This document shows positions 1 through 7,631 of a stretch of 7,719 nt of DNA, one piece after another (position 1 is the first letter of the stretch; every line of letters starts with the position of its first letter). Source of the DNA: CAZSAT01 sp964604675 (GTDB lineage Bacteria; Myxococcota_A; UBA796; CAJQPC01); NCBI GenBank assembly GCA_964604675.1, contig CAZSAT010000211.1:1-7719 (forward strand), written 5' to 3'. The position numbers and the translations under genes are program-made. The notes under the pieces were generated by a model. It saw only the letters and a program-made list of their open reading frames with translations, ran no database searches and was not told the origin of the DNA.

Positions 1-3000
1 CGGTGAGCGCCGAAGAGGGCAGCGGACTGCAGGCCCTGGAGCTCGCTGCACGCGCCCTCCGAGCCGGGGAGCTCGACGCCGCGGTGGTCGGTGCGGTCGA
101 TCTGTCCGCCGAGCCCGTCCACGAGGCCGCCCATGCGGCGTTGGGTGGACGGCTACCCGGCGGCGACGCGGCCGTCGTGTTGGTGGTGAAGCGCCTGTCC
201 GACGCCGAAGCTGCCGGCGATCGGGTGCTCGCATCCCTGCAAGGGAACGGCGAGCGCTGGGAGATCTCGGCCACCGCGAGTCCCATCGCGCAGGCCTTCG
301 GTCACAGCCACGCGGCGGGCGGCCTGCTCGCCGTGGGCCTGTCGGTGCTCGATGCCGCGGAGGGCCGCTGCCCCGGACGCCGAGTCGCCGTGCGTTCCCT
401 CGAAGATCAGACCTGGCAGGTCGCTGTCAGCGCGCATGGTCCGGCCGCGCCCGTAGCGGGTCATGCGCCGGCCGAGCCCTGCCTGTCCTTGCCCGCGCAC
501 CCCAAGCCCGTTCAGCTCCCCACGCTGTCCCAGGAGTCCACCGTGCAGACGGTCGAGGCCCTCCCGCCGCTCGCGCCCCCCGATGGGGTGGGCGTCATGC
601 CTCCGGCCCCGGCCTTGGTACCGATCTCCGGTCCCGAGCTGCCGGAGGCCCGACCGCTCGCAGCCGCTGCGGACGCATCGACGTCTGCCCCGGCGCCCGT
701 GGCGTCCGCCGTGGTGCCGCCATCGACGGCGCTGCAGCGTGGCGACGCGCCCGACCACCCGCTGCAGGCCCTGTTGGCCCAGCTCGGCGAGAGCCACCGG
801 CAGTTCATGGCTCAACAGGCCGACGCGCACCAGGCCTTCCTGGCGATGCGGCAGCGCACCATGGCGGCTCTGGCAGGTGGCGCCGCCCCGGTCGGTGCGC
901 AGGCTCGCGGCCCTGCTTCGCCCCTCGTCCCCCCCGTGCCGGTTGCACCGCCCGCGCCTCGGGTGTCTCGAGGCCCTGCGGCCACACCGCCCCCGGCACC
1001 GGTCCACGCTCCGGCCCCCGCGGTGCCGGTCGTTGCCGAGCCCGTGCCGGAAGCAGCGGTGCACGATCCGGCCCGGGTCGCCCACGATGCGCCGCCGACG
1101 CGGCCCGTCGGCCTCACCTTGGACCGGGCGCAGCTCGAGGTGCACGCGTCGGGCCGAATCTCCGAGATCTATGGCCCGCTGTTCGCCCAACAGGACGGCT
1201 TCACGCGCCAGGTGCGCATGCCTGAGCCGCCCCTGCTGCTGGCCGACCGCGTCGTGGGCCTGCATGCGGAGCCTGGCTCGATGGCCAAGGGCAGCATCTG
1301 GACCGAGACCGACGTCGGCTGGGACAGCTGGTACCTCCACCAGGGCCGCATGCCCGCGGGCGTGATGATCGAGGCGGGTCAGGCCGACCTGATGCTCATC
1401 TCCTACCTGGGCATCGACTTCCTGAACCGCGGCGAGCGCGTGTACCGCCTGCTCGGCTGCGAGCTGACCTACCATCGGCCGCTGCCGTGCCCCGGCGAGA
1501 CCCTGCACTACGACATCCACGTCGACGGGCACGCCAACCAGGGCCCCGTGCGGCTCTTCTTCTTCCACTACGACTGCCACGTCGGGTCGGAGCTGCAGCT
1601 GAGCGTGAGGAACGGGCAGGCAGGCTTCTTCACCGAAGCGGAGCTCGCCGACAGCGCCGGCATCCTCTGGACACCGGAAGAGCAGGAGATCGTCGCGCGC
1701 CCCCGCCTCGACGAGCCCGCCGTGCCCGCCGGCAAGTCGTCGCTCTCTCGAGCAGAGCTGGAGGCCTTTGCCGAGGGGCGGATCTGGGACTGCTTCGGTG
1801 AGGACTTCTGGTTCGCCCGCACGCACGTGCGCTCGCCCAGCATCGCGGGCGGCGGCATGCTCTTCTTCGACGAGGTCACGCAGATCGAGCGCGGCGGTGG
1901 GCCTTGGAAGCGCGGCTACCTGCGCGCCGAGCGCGCCATCACCCCCGACGACTGGACCTTTGCCGGACACTTCAAGAACGATCCGTGCATGCCCGGCACC
2001 CTGATGTTCGAGGGCTGCCTGCAGGCGATGGCGGTCTTCCTGACCTCCTTGGGCTTCACCCTGAAGAACGACGGCTGGCGCTTCGAGCCGGTCAAGGACC
2101 AGCCCTTCGACCTCAAGTGCCGCGGCCAGGTCACGCCGACCTCGAAGCTCCTGACCTACGAGATCTTCGTCGAGGAGGTCGTGGCCGGGCCCATCCCCAC
2201 GCTCTACGCCGACCTGCTCTGCACCGTCGACGGCCTGGGTGCCTTCCACGCTCGCCGGGTGGGCCTGGAGCTCGTCCCGGACTGGCCGCTCACCGACCGG
2301 CCCGAGGAGCTCGGTGGCTACGTCGAGCCCAAGCCCGTGGCCAGCGCCGATGGCTTTGCGTTCGACTACGCCTCGCTGTTGTCCTGCGCCTGGGGCCGTC
2401 CCTCGGAAGCGTTCGGGCCGATGTACGCGCCCTTCGATGGACACCGTCGCGTCGCCCGCTTGCCGGGGCCGCCGTACCACTTCATGTCGCGCGTCACCTC
2501 GCTCGACGGGCCGATCGGCGTGTGCAAGCCCGGGGCCGTGATCGAGCTCGAGTACGACATCCCAGAAGATGCCTGGTACTTCGACGAGAACGGCAACAGG
2601 ACCATGCCCTTCGCGGTGCTCCTGGAGGCCGCGCTGCAGCCCTGCGGCTGGCTGGCCAGCTACGTCGGGTCGGCGCTGACGGTGGACGAGGACCTGTCCT
2701 TCCGCAACCTCGACGGCACGGGCACCCTCCACGGTGAGCTCTTCAGCGACGCCGGCACGCTCACCACCCGGGTGACGATCACCAACATCTCGCAGTCCGC
2801 CGGCATGATCATCGAGAGCTTCGAGGTCGTGTGCCTGCTCGGCGACCGCGAGGTCTACACGATGGACACGGTCTTTGGCTTCTTCCCGCTCGTGGCGTTG
2901 GAGAACCAGATCGGTCTGTCGACCACCGACGCCCAGCGAGAGGTCCTCGAGCGTCCCTGCGAGGAGGTCTGGGACCTCGTGGCCGACCCACCAGAGCTGA

Positions 3001-5360
3001 TGGCCGAGCCGATGCTGCTGATGCTCGATCGCGTCACGGGCTGGTGGCCCGAAGGCGGAAAGGCGGGGCTGGGTGAGCTGCGTGGCGTGAAGGACGTCGA
3101 CCCGTCGGAGTGGTTCTTCAAGGCCCACTTCTACCAGGATCCGGTCCAGCCGGGCTCGCTGGGCATCGAGGCCATGCTGCAGTTGCTTCAGATCTACATG
3201 CTCAAGCGCGGGCTGCACGAGGGGGTGGAGGATCCTCGGTTCGAGCCGATCCGCACCGGCGAGCCGATGACGTGGAAGTACCGCGGCCAGGTGGTGCCCA
3301 AGAACGAGCTCATCTCGAGCACCCTGGAGATCACGGAGGTCGGGACCGACGAGCTGGGCCCCTACGCTGTGTGCGAGGCCTCGCTCTGGGTGGACGGCAA
3401 GCGCATCTACGAGGCGCGCAACCTGGGCATGCGCATCGTGTCGGGAGTGCCACCCGAGGGTCCGCGACAGGACGTGCTCGATCCCGCTCGTGACACCTGG
3501 CTCGACGACCACTGCCCGACCTGGACCGTGCCGGCCCTGCCGCTCATGGGCATGGTCGACCGACTCGCCAGCGGCGTGGACGGCGAGCTCGTTGGACTGA
3601 GCGATGTCCGTGTGCAGACCTGGGCCACGGTGGGGGGCCCCACCCGACTCTCCGTGGAGCGCGTCGACGACGCGCTGACACTTTTTTGTGGTGACGTGGA
3701 AGTGTGTCGCGCCGTGGTGGCGCGACGCGCTGCCGTCGGTGAGCCTCTGGCGCCGTTGTCCGGTGAGACCATCCGTCCGTACGACGACGGCAGCCTGTTC
3801 CACGGCCCGGCCTTCCAGGTGGTCGAGGAGCTCGTGCTCGGGGACTCCGGCGCGAGCGGCGTGCTCCGCGCGAAGGGCGCGGTGCCCTACGGTCGCTGGC
3901 CTGTGGATCTGCTCGACGGGTTGACCCACCTCATCCCGCACGACCAGCTGACCCGATGGTGCAGCGACATCGATCCGCGCCTGGTGTTCTACCCGGCCCT
4001 GATTCCCAGCCTCGCGGTTCAGGGGCCTGGGCCCGCCGCCGGGGAGCCGGTGCGGGCCGAGGTCCGCTTCGACGGCTTGATGGGCAGCCCGCTGTTTCCC
4101 CGCTTCCGCGGCCAGCTGCTGGTGGATGGGCGCGTCTGGGTCGAGCTCACCCTGGTCGAGGCTGGCTTCCCCAAGGGTGCGCTGGGCTCGGCCTCGCCGA
4201 TCGATCGCCGCGCGTTCCTCAAGGACCGCCAGTTCGTCGCTGGGCTCCGCCTGAGCGACCCGGACGGTTCCTTGTCCGAGGAGACCGTGGCGCGCTCGGA
4301 CTGGCTTCCGGGCACCGTGGCCGCGGTGTACGGCACCCGGGATCCGGCAGCGATTGCCGAGAAGGAGGCGTTGGCCCAACATCACCGCCTGCACCCCGGT
4401 TCGTTTCCGGCGGCCCTGCCGCTGAACCAGGGGCCCGAGCTCGACCTGAGCTGTGTGGTGGACTTCTGGACCCGCTGGTTCGACCATCCGCCCTGGCTCT
4501 TGGAGGACCTGTACTACGGCTTCATCCAGCGCTTCGTGCGGCGCGTCGTGTTGGAGGATCCGGAGGGTTTCGCCGCCCTGCGCGGTCGCAGCGTGCTGTT
4601 CTTGGCCAACCACCAGGTCGGGGTGGAGAGCCTCGTGTTCTCCGTGCTCGCCAGCGGGCTCGTCGGCACGCCCACGCTGACCCTCGCGAAGGTCGAGCAC
4701 CAGGACACGTGGCTGGGCAACCTGATCCGCCATGGCTTCTCACGGGAGGACATCCGGGACCCGCGCGTCATCGCGTACTTCGACCGGGACGACAAGCTGA
4801 GCCTGCCCGGCATCATCCGCGAGCTCGCGGCGGAGATGAAGGCCGGCGGTCGCAGCGTGATGGTGCACGTCGAGGGTACCCGCAGCCTCACCTGCCGGCG
4901 TCCGGTCGAGAAGATGTCGGGAGCCTTCGTCGACATGGCGATGGGGGTCTCGGCACCGATCGTGCCGGTCCGCTTCTCGGGTGGGCTGCCGGTGGCACCG
5001 CTCACGGAACGCATCGAGTACCCCGTGGACATGGGGCGGCAGGACATCTACTTCGGGCGCGCCCTCTGGCCCGAGGAGCTCCGTGCCCTGGGCTACAAGG
5101 AGCGCAAGCAGGCCGTGATCGACGGCATCAACCGCCTGGGTCCGGCGGCCGCGGAAGAGCTTCCCCTGCCAGGAGACGTGGCCTTCGCCGAGCGCGTCGC
5201 GCGTCACCTGGCCGAGCACGACGTGTCCGCCGAGCACGCCGGCGTGTTCGAGGTGCTGCGCGATGCCAACGCGCCGTGCGACGAGACCCGGGAGCTCCTG
5301 GAAGGCTCCGCGTCCACGCCGTGGCTCGAGGTCTTCCGGCGCTGGTGCCTGGGTCGCTGA
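1..5360 (+). CDS. pfaC: PUFA synthase subunit PfaC/Pfa3 (CLF - tandem FabA-like DH - PKS-type DH - AGPAT), 5' truncated
   Basis: Iterative type I PUFA-synthase subunit; the 5' part lies outside the window, so the GTG at base 3 is internal. Residue n begins at base 3n. Residues 1-145 are the end of a chain-length-factor ketosynthase: Glu5 sits where the active Cys would be, and the FGHSHAAGG motif has His101. Residues 150-370 are a Pro/Ala-rich linker with one helical segment (about 254-293). Four hot-dog units follow. Pseudo-DH1 (372-565) has His446/Glu457 at shortened spacing. DH1 (583-770) has His656/Glu670 in GHFKNDPCMPGTLMFEG. Pseudo-DH2 (783-985) lacks the His. DH2 (996-1148) has His1042/Glu1056 in AHFYQDPVQPGSLGIEA. 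A PKS-type dehydratase (about 1160-1400) shows DHCPTWTVPALP (His1170), FHGPAFQ (1266-1272) and LLDGLTH (Asp1305, His1309). A PlsC-like acyltransferase (about 1480-1710) shows NHQVGVE (His1537, Glu1542), YFDRD (1592-1596) and VEGTRS (Glu1624). Marine PfaC usually ends after the DH pair, whereas a fused AGPAT is known from myxobacterial Pfa3. No GxSxG acyltransferase or ACP DSL motif is visible in this fragment. Family assignment is firm; the fatty acid made cannot be read from the sequence. Confidence 0.95.
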   Translation, partial: VSAEEGSGLQALELAARALRAGELDAAVVGAVDLSAEPVHEAAHAALGGRLPGGDAAVVLVVKRLSDAEAAGDRVLASLQGNGERWEISATASPIAQAFGHSHAAGGLLAVGLSVLDAAEGRCPGRRVAVRSLEDQTWQVAVSAHGPAAPVAGHAPAEPCLSLPAHPKPVQLPTLSQESTVQTVEALPPLAPPDGVGVMPPAPALVPISGPELPEARPLAAAADASTSAPAPVASAVVPPSTALQRGDAPDHPLQALLAQLGESHRQFMAQQADAHQAFLAMRQRTMAALAGGAAPVGAQARGPASPLVPPVPVAPPAPRVSRGPAATPPPAPVHAPAPAVPVVAEPVPEAAVHDPARVAHDAPPTRPVGLTLDRAQLEVHASGRISEIYGPLFAQQDGFTRQVRMPEPPLLLADRVVGLHAEPGSMAKGSIWTETDVGWDSWYLHQGRMPAGVMIEAGQADLMLISYLGIDFLNRGERVYRLLGCELTYHRPLPCPGETLHYDIHVDGHANQGPVRLFFFHYDCHVGSELQLSVRNGQAGFFTEAELADSAGILWTPEEQEIVARPRLDEPAVPAGKSSLSRAELEAFAEGRIWDCFGEDFWFARTHVRSPSIAGGGMLFFDEVTQIERGGGPWKRGYLRAERAITPDDWTFAGHFKNDPCMPGTLMFEGCLQAMAVFLTSLGFTLKNDGWRFEPVKDQPFDLKCRGQVTPTSKLLTYEIFVEEVVAGPIPTLYADLLCTVDGLGAFHARRVGLELVPDWPLTDRPEELGGYVEPKPVASADGFAFDYASLLSCAWGRPSEAFGPMYAPFDGHRRVARLPGPPYHFMSRVTSLDGPIGVCKPGAVIELEYDIPEDAWYFDENGNRTMPFAVLLEAALQPCGWLASYVGSALTVDEDLSFRNLDGTGTLHGELFSDAGTLTTRVTITNISQSAGMIIESFEVVCLLGDREVYTMDTVFGFFPLVALENQIGLSTTDAQREVLERPCEEVWDLVADPPELMAEPMLLMLDRVTGWWPEGGKAGLGELRGVKDVDPSEWFFKAHFYQDPVQPGSLGIEAMLQLLQIYMLKRGLHEGVEDPRFEPIRTGEPMTWKYRGQVVPKNELISSTLEITEVGTDELGPYAVCEASLWVDGKRIYEARNLGMRIVSGVPPEGPRQDVLDPARDTWLDDHCPTWTVPALPLMGMVDRLASGVDGELVGLSDVRVQTWATVGGPTRLSVERVDDALTLFCGDVEVCRAVVARRAAVGEPLAPLSGETIRPYDDGSLFHGPAFQVVEELVLGDSGASGVLRAKGAVPYGRWPVDLLDGLTHLIPHDQLTRWCSDIDPRLVFYPALIPSLAVQGPGPAAGEPVRAEVRFDGLMGSPLFPRFRGQLLVDGRVWVELTLVEAGFPKGALGSASPIDRRAFLKDRQFVAGLRLSDPDGSLSEETVARSDWLPGTVAAVYGTRDPAAIAEKEALAQHHRLHPGSFPAALPLNQGPELDLSCVVDFWTRWFDHPPWLLEDLYYGFIQRFVRRVVLEDPEGFAALRGRSVLFLANHQVGVESLVFSVLASGLVGTPTLTLAKVEHQDTWLGNLIRHGFSREDIRDPRVIAYFDRDDKLSLPGIIRELAAEMKAGGRSVMVHVEGTRSLTCRRPVEKMSGAFVDMAMGVSAPIVPVRFSGGLPVAPLTERIEYPVDMGRQDIYFGRALWPEELRALGYKERKQAVIDGINRLGPAAAEELPLPGDVAFAERVARHLAEHDVSAEHAGVFEVLRDANAPCDETRELLEGSASTPWLEVFRRWCLGR

Positions 5361-5405
5361 GGCGGGGAGGGCCCACCGAGCGTCGCTCAGAGGTAGCCTT
5401 GCAGC

Positions 5406-5759
5406 GTGGATCTCGCTGCCTCTGCCGCCCTCTCGCTCCTGGCTGCCGCTGCCGCGGCGACCTGGGCCTTCACGAAGCGACCCCCTGCCCGGCCAGCTGT
5501 GCCCGTGCCTGCGCCTGGGCCCCAGGAGCCGACCGCTGCACCCGTTGCGCCGGTGGAAGAGGCGCCGACAGAGCTGGTCTCCGTGCCGCGGATCGGGCCT
5601 GCTCCCGCGCAGCAGCAGGACGCAGACCAGGAAGCCACCTGCATGATCAAGGACCAGAGCGCGCTCCAGGCGCTCATCCTCGAGACCGAGGCGCGCCGCC
5701 GCGAGCGCTTCGGCGGCCCACCCCAGGTGATCGATCAGGCGCTCGAACAGCCGGAGTGA
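5406..5759 (+). CDS. Small membrane-anchored protein of unknown function
   Basis: A 117-residue protein from a GTG start. Residues about 3-22 form one Ala/Leu-rich membrane helix. The basic stretch KRPPAR directly after it suggests that the C-terminus stays in the cytoplasm (positive-inside rule). Residues about 25-75 are a Pro/Ala/Val-rich spacer. The last 40 residues are charged and probably helical (ALQALILETEARRRERF), with a single Cys before them. There is no lipobox and no recognisable enzymatic motif. The gene starts 45 bases after the PUFA-synthase stop on the same strand. A weak AGAGG (5389-5393) lies about 12 bases upstream of the GTG, a long spacing. Its stop abuts the stop of the convergent selenoprotein gene. 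It is favoured as real because the order membrane helix, linker, charged helix is coherent and because it fills the gap exactly between two confident genes. The start codon is the least certain part, and I do not recognise a family. Confidence 0.6.
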   Translation: MDLAASAALSLLAAAAAATWAFTKRPPARPAVPVPAPGPQEPTAAPVAPVEEAPTELVSVPRIGPAPAQQQDADQEATCMIKDQSALQALILETEARRRERFGGPPQVIDQALEQPE

Positions 5760-5762
5760 TCA
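5757..5762. other. Back-to-back convergent stop codons in a TGATCA palindrome
   Basis: Bases 5757-5759 (TGA) end the plus-strand small gene. Bases 5760-5762 read TGA on the minus strand and end the selenoprotein gene. The two stops together form the palindrome TGATCA, so there is no intergenic space at this convergent junction. Any terminator for either transcript must lie inside the opposing gene. Confidence 0.8.
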
Positions 5763-7601
5763 GCGCGCGAGCTGCTCGTCGAGCACGGCCGTGACCGCGG
5801 CCGGATCGTACGCTGCGGCCACGTAGGCGATGCGGCCGTCCACGCCCACGATCCACTGCTGTGGATAGGCCGCGCCCATCACATCGGAGATCTGGCTCCA
5901 GACCTCGTGCACGCCCTGGTCGTCGACGAGCACCGGGTAGCTGAGCGCCAGGCTGTCGCGGAACGCCGTGACCGTGTCGGCGTGCTCCTCCGAGATCGCC
6001 CAGACGACCACGCCGTCCTCTTCGTAGGCTTGCCACAGCGTGTCGATGTCCGAGACCTCGGACGGACAGACAGGTCACCAGCTGGCGAAGAACGCGAGCA
6101 GGATCGGCTGCCCGAGGTGGTCGGAGAGCTGGTGGTACCCGCCGTCTACGTCGTAGAGGCCGAAGTCCGGCGCCGTCTCACCGACGGCCATGCTCGCCTG
6201 GGTCGTGGACGTCGTCGTGAGGGGGAGGGTGACCGTCGGAAGGCCCGGGTCGTTGGTCGCGAGGCAGAAGGTCGTGTCGTCCGCCTGGCCTTCGTGGTGT
6301 GACAGGGTGACCTGAGCGTGGGTCCCGGGCGGAACCCGCGTGGTGTCGGCGGTCGCGGACCAGCCGGGGTGGTCGAAGCCCGCCCCCGTGAGCTGCAGGT
6401 CGGAGCCACCCAGGTTGGCGACCTCGAGCTCGAACGCGCTGACGCCTTCGGTCAGGTAGATCACGTCGCGGTTCACGGCCACCTGGGGGGCCAGCACCTC
6501 GGGGTCGAGGTCCCAGACGCCCACGTGCATCCAGTCGGCCACGACCGCGTGGGCGCTGGCCTCGGCCACCGCCATGGCGAACTGCTCGGTGGCTCTCGAG
6601 CCGCGGGGCAGGGGGCTCCCGGGGTCGGTGACGTCGACCACGAACACACCCTCGTAGCCCACCCCCCAGGCGCGCTCGCTGCCGGCCGAGACGCGGAGCA
6701 CCGCCTGGTGGTAGTCCACGGACCCGCTCGGAACGGGGGCCTCACGGTCCTGGAGCGAGAAGATCTGCAGGCCCGCGCTGCCAGCACCCACGGCGAGGTA
6801 GTCGCCGCCGAAGCTGACGTCTTGCGGGCTCGCCAGGGTGTCGGCGACGTGCAGGACCGTGGGGGTGGCGGCCACGTCCAGCGTCACGAGGCCCAGCTCG
6901 AAGTCCGCCACCCAGGCGACGTCACCGTCGACGTCCAGCGCCCTGGGGTTGCCGAGCGACGAGATCGCGCCGCGCGCCGCCGGGCGGTCTGGAGCGGAGA
7001 CGTCCCAGCTTCCGAAGCGTCCGTCGTGGAAGACCGCGTGGAGCGCCTCGCCCTCCCAGTGCACGTCGGTGACCCCTGGCTCCTCGATTCGGGAGACCAC
7101 GGCCAAGGTCTCGAGGTCCAGGATCTCGATGCCGTGCTCGCGGTGGGTGACAGCGACGTGCGCCGGTCCGAGGGCGATGCGGTCGTAGCGCCCCTCCCAG
7201 TACGCCACGGCGTTGTCGACGAAGGTCGGTGCTCCGTCCGCGTTGACCTCGAGCCGGACCAGCCCCCCGACGCCGACCACCAGGACCTGCTCGGCGGCAG
7301 CGTCGAACACGACGTCGCTGCCCTCGAAGAAGATGAAGGGGTCGTCCTGGATCTCGGACTGCCACGTTCCCCGGAGGGTGAGCGGTTCGTCGCCGAGGTC
7401 GTCCGCCGCCTCGCAGGGCCCCTCGAGTGTGGCGTGGGCTGGCGTGCCAGTGTCGGCAGGCCCCGAGTCGGCCCCAGGGTCCGGGTCCTGCGGGTCGCCC
7501 TCCAGGGGCACGCACGCACCGTCGTGCGCGCGGCCGTAGCCCTGTGCGCAGGGCTCGGAGCTACAGGCCAGCCAGGCGATCCAGATCGTAGCCTCCGACA
7601 C
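5760..7601 (-). CDS. Selenoprotein: exported beta-propeller / Ig-like / redoxin protein with UxxC (UGA read as Sec509)
   Basis: One gene of 613 codons from GTG 7601 to TGA 5762-5760, read through an in-frame TGA at 6077-6075. The N-terminus (ATIWIAWLAC, Cys13) resembles a short lipoprotein signal, but with Trp at -3 and no basic residues. It is followed by CSSEPC, GYGRAHDGAC and an Asp/Pro/Gly/Thr-rich linker (about 34-58). Residues about 95-370 hold some seven LVIVD-like blades (for example VFVVDVTDPGSPLP and LVTLDVAATP). Residues about 372-462 look like an Ig-type domain (VANLGGSDLQLTG, PPGTHAQVTL, ATNDPGLPTVTL). Residues 471-613 are a TlpA/AhpC-type redoxin: VGETAPDFGLYDVDGG, ILLAFFASW-U-PVCPSEV, then AISEEHADTVTAF, YPVLVDDQG and YPQQWIVGVDGRIAY, the last with a cis-Pro-like position. 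Sec509 replaces the first Cys of CxxC and Cys512 is kept. The likely role is extracytoplasmic thiol/disulfide or peroxide chemistry; the substrate is unknown. The start codon has no clear Shine-Dalgarno sequence and an in-frame stop lies 30 bases upstream. The alternative is a nonsense mutation or base error at a Cys codon, made less likely by the SECIS hairpin. Confidence 0.86.
6041..6074 (-). promoter_or_regulatory. Bacterial SECIS element
   Basis: RNA hairpin within the coding sequence just after the UGA. The upper stem GUCCGA (6063-6058) pairs perfectly with UCGGAC (6053-6048) around a GGUC loop (6057-6054). A lower stem UGUC (6068-6065) pairs with GACA (6044-6041) across an asymmetric internal loop. 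The upper stem starts 11 bases after the UGA, close to the spacing in E. coli fdhF, whose apical AGGUCU is identical. The GU in the loop is the known SelB contact. The bulged U of the fdhF stem is not evident here. Pairing was done by eye, without an energy calculation. Confidence 0.82.
6075..6077 (-). other. Selenocysteine UGA codon (Sec509)
   Basis: Minus-strand TGA directly after TGG (Trp508) and before CCT-GTC-TGT (Pro-Val-Cys). In thioredoxin-like proteins this position of the WCxxC motif is Cys, and Cys-to-Sec replacement is the commonest pattern in bacterial redox selenoproteins. The codons on both sides are in the same frame and both encode redoxin sequence. Confidence 0.85.
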
Positions 7602-7631
7602 CAGGATGCCGCACGAGCTCGGAGGTGTCGC

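Noticed and set aside
450..1105. Pro/Ala-rich stretch as a set of tandem ACP domains or a DNA repeat
   Set aside because: No phosphopantetheine DSL motif and no regular repeat unit; it reads as a disordered inter-domain linker with one helical segment.
153..4733. 1526-codon open frame on the minus strand opposite the PUFA-synthase gene
   Set aside because: The translation is low-complexity (Arg/His/Gly/Gln-rich) with no domain, and the opposite strand holds a continuous protein with several intact catalytic motifs. Long shadow frames are expected at this GC content.
3956..5794. 612-codon plus-strand frame overlapping the acyltransferase domain and the small membrane gene
   Set aside because: Arg/Gly/Pro/Ala-rich translation without motifs; it covers two better-supported frames and is a GC shadow.
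5773..5803. Possible bidirectional terminator (TGCTC-GTC-GAGCA and a CGGCC/GGCCG pair) just past the small gene's stop
   Set aside because: Short GC hairpins with no T tract on either side, and they lie inside the redoxin coding sequence. Such pairings are common by chance at this GC content.
5760..6011. Separate 83-aa minus-strand gene
   Set aside because: It begins in the middle of a redoxin fold and lacks the active-site motif, which lies upstream in the same frame. It is the C-terminal part of the selenoprotein after the recoded UGA.
6075..6077. TGA as a pseudogene-making nonsense mutation
   Set aside because: The downstream frame is intact to a natural stop, the TGA hits the one position where Sec is expected, and a well-placed GGUC-loop hairpin follows. 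Not fully excluded without reads or homologs.
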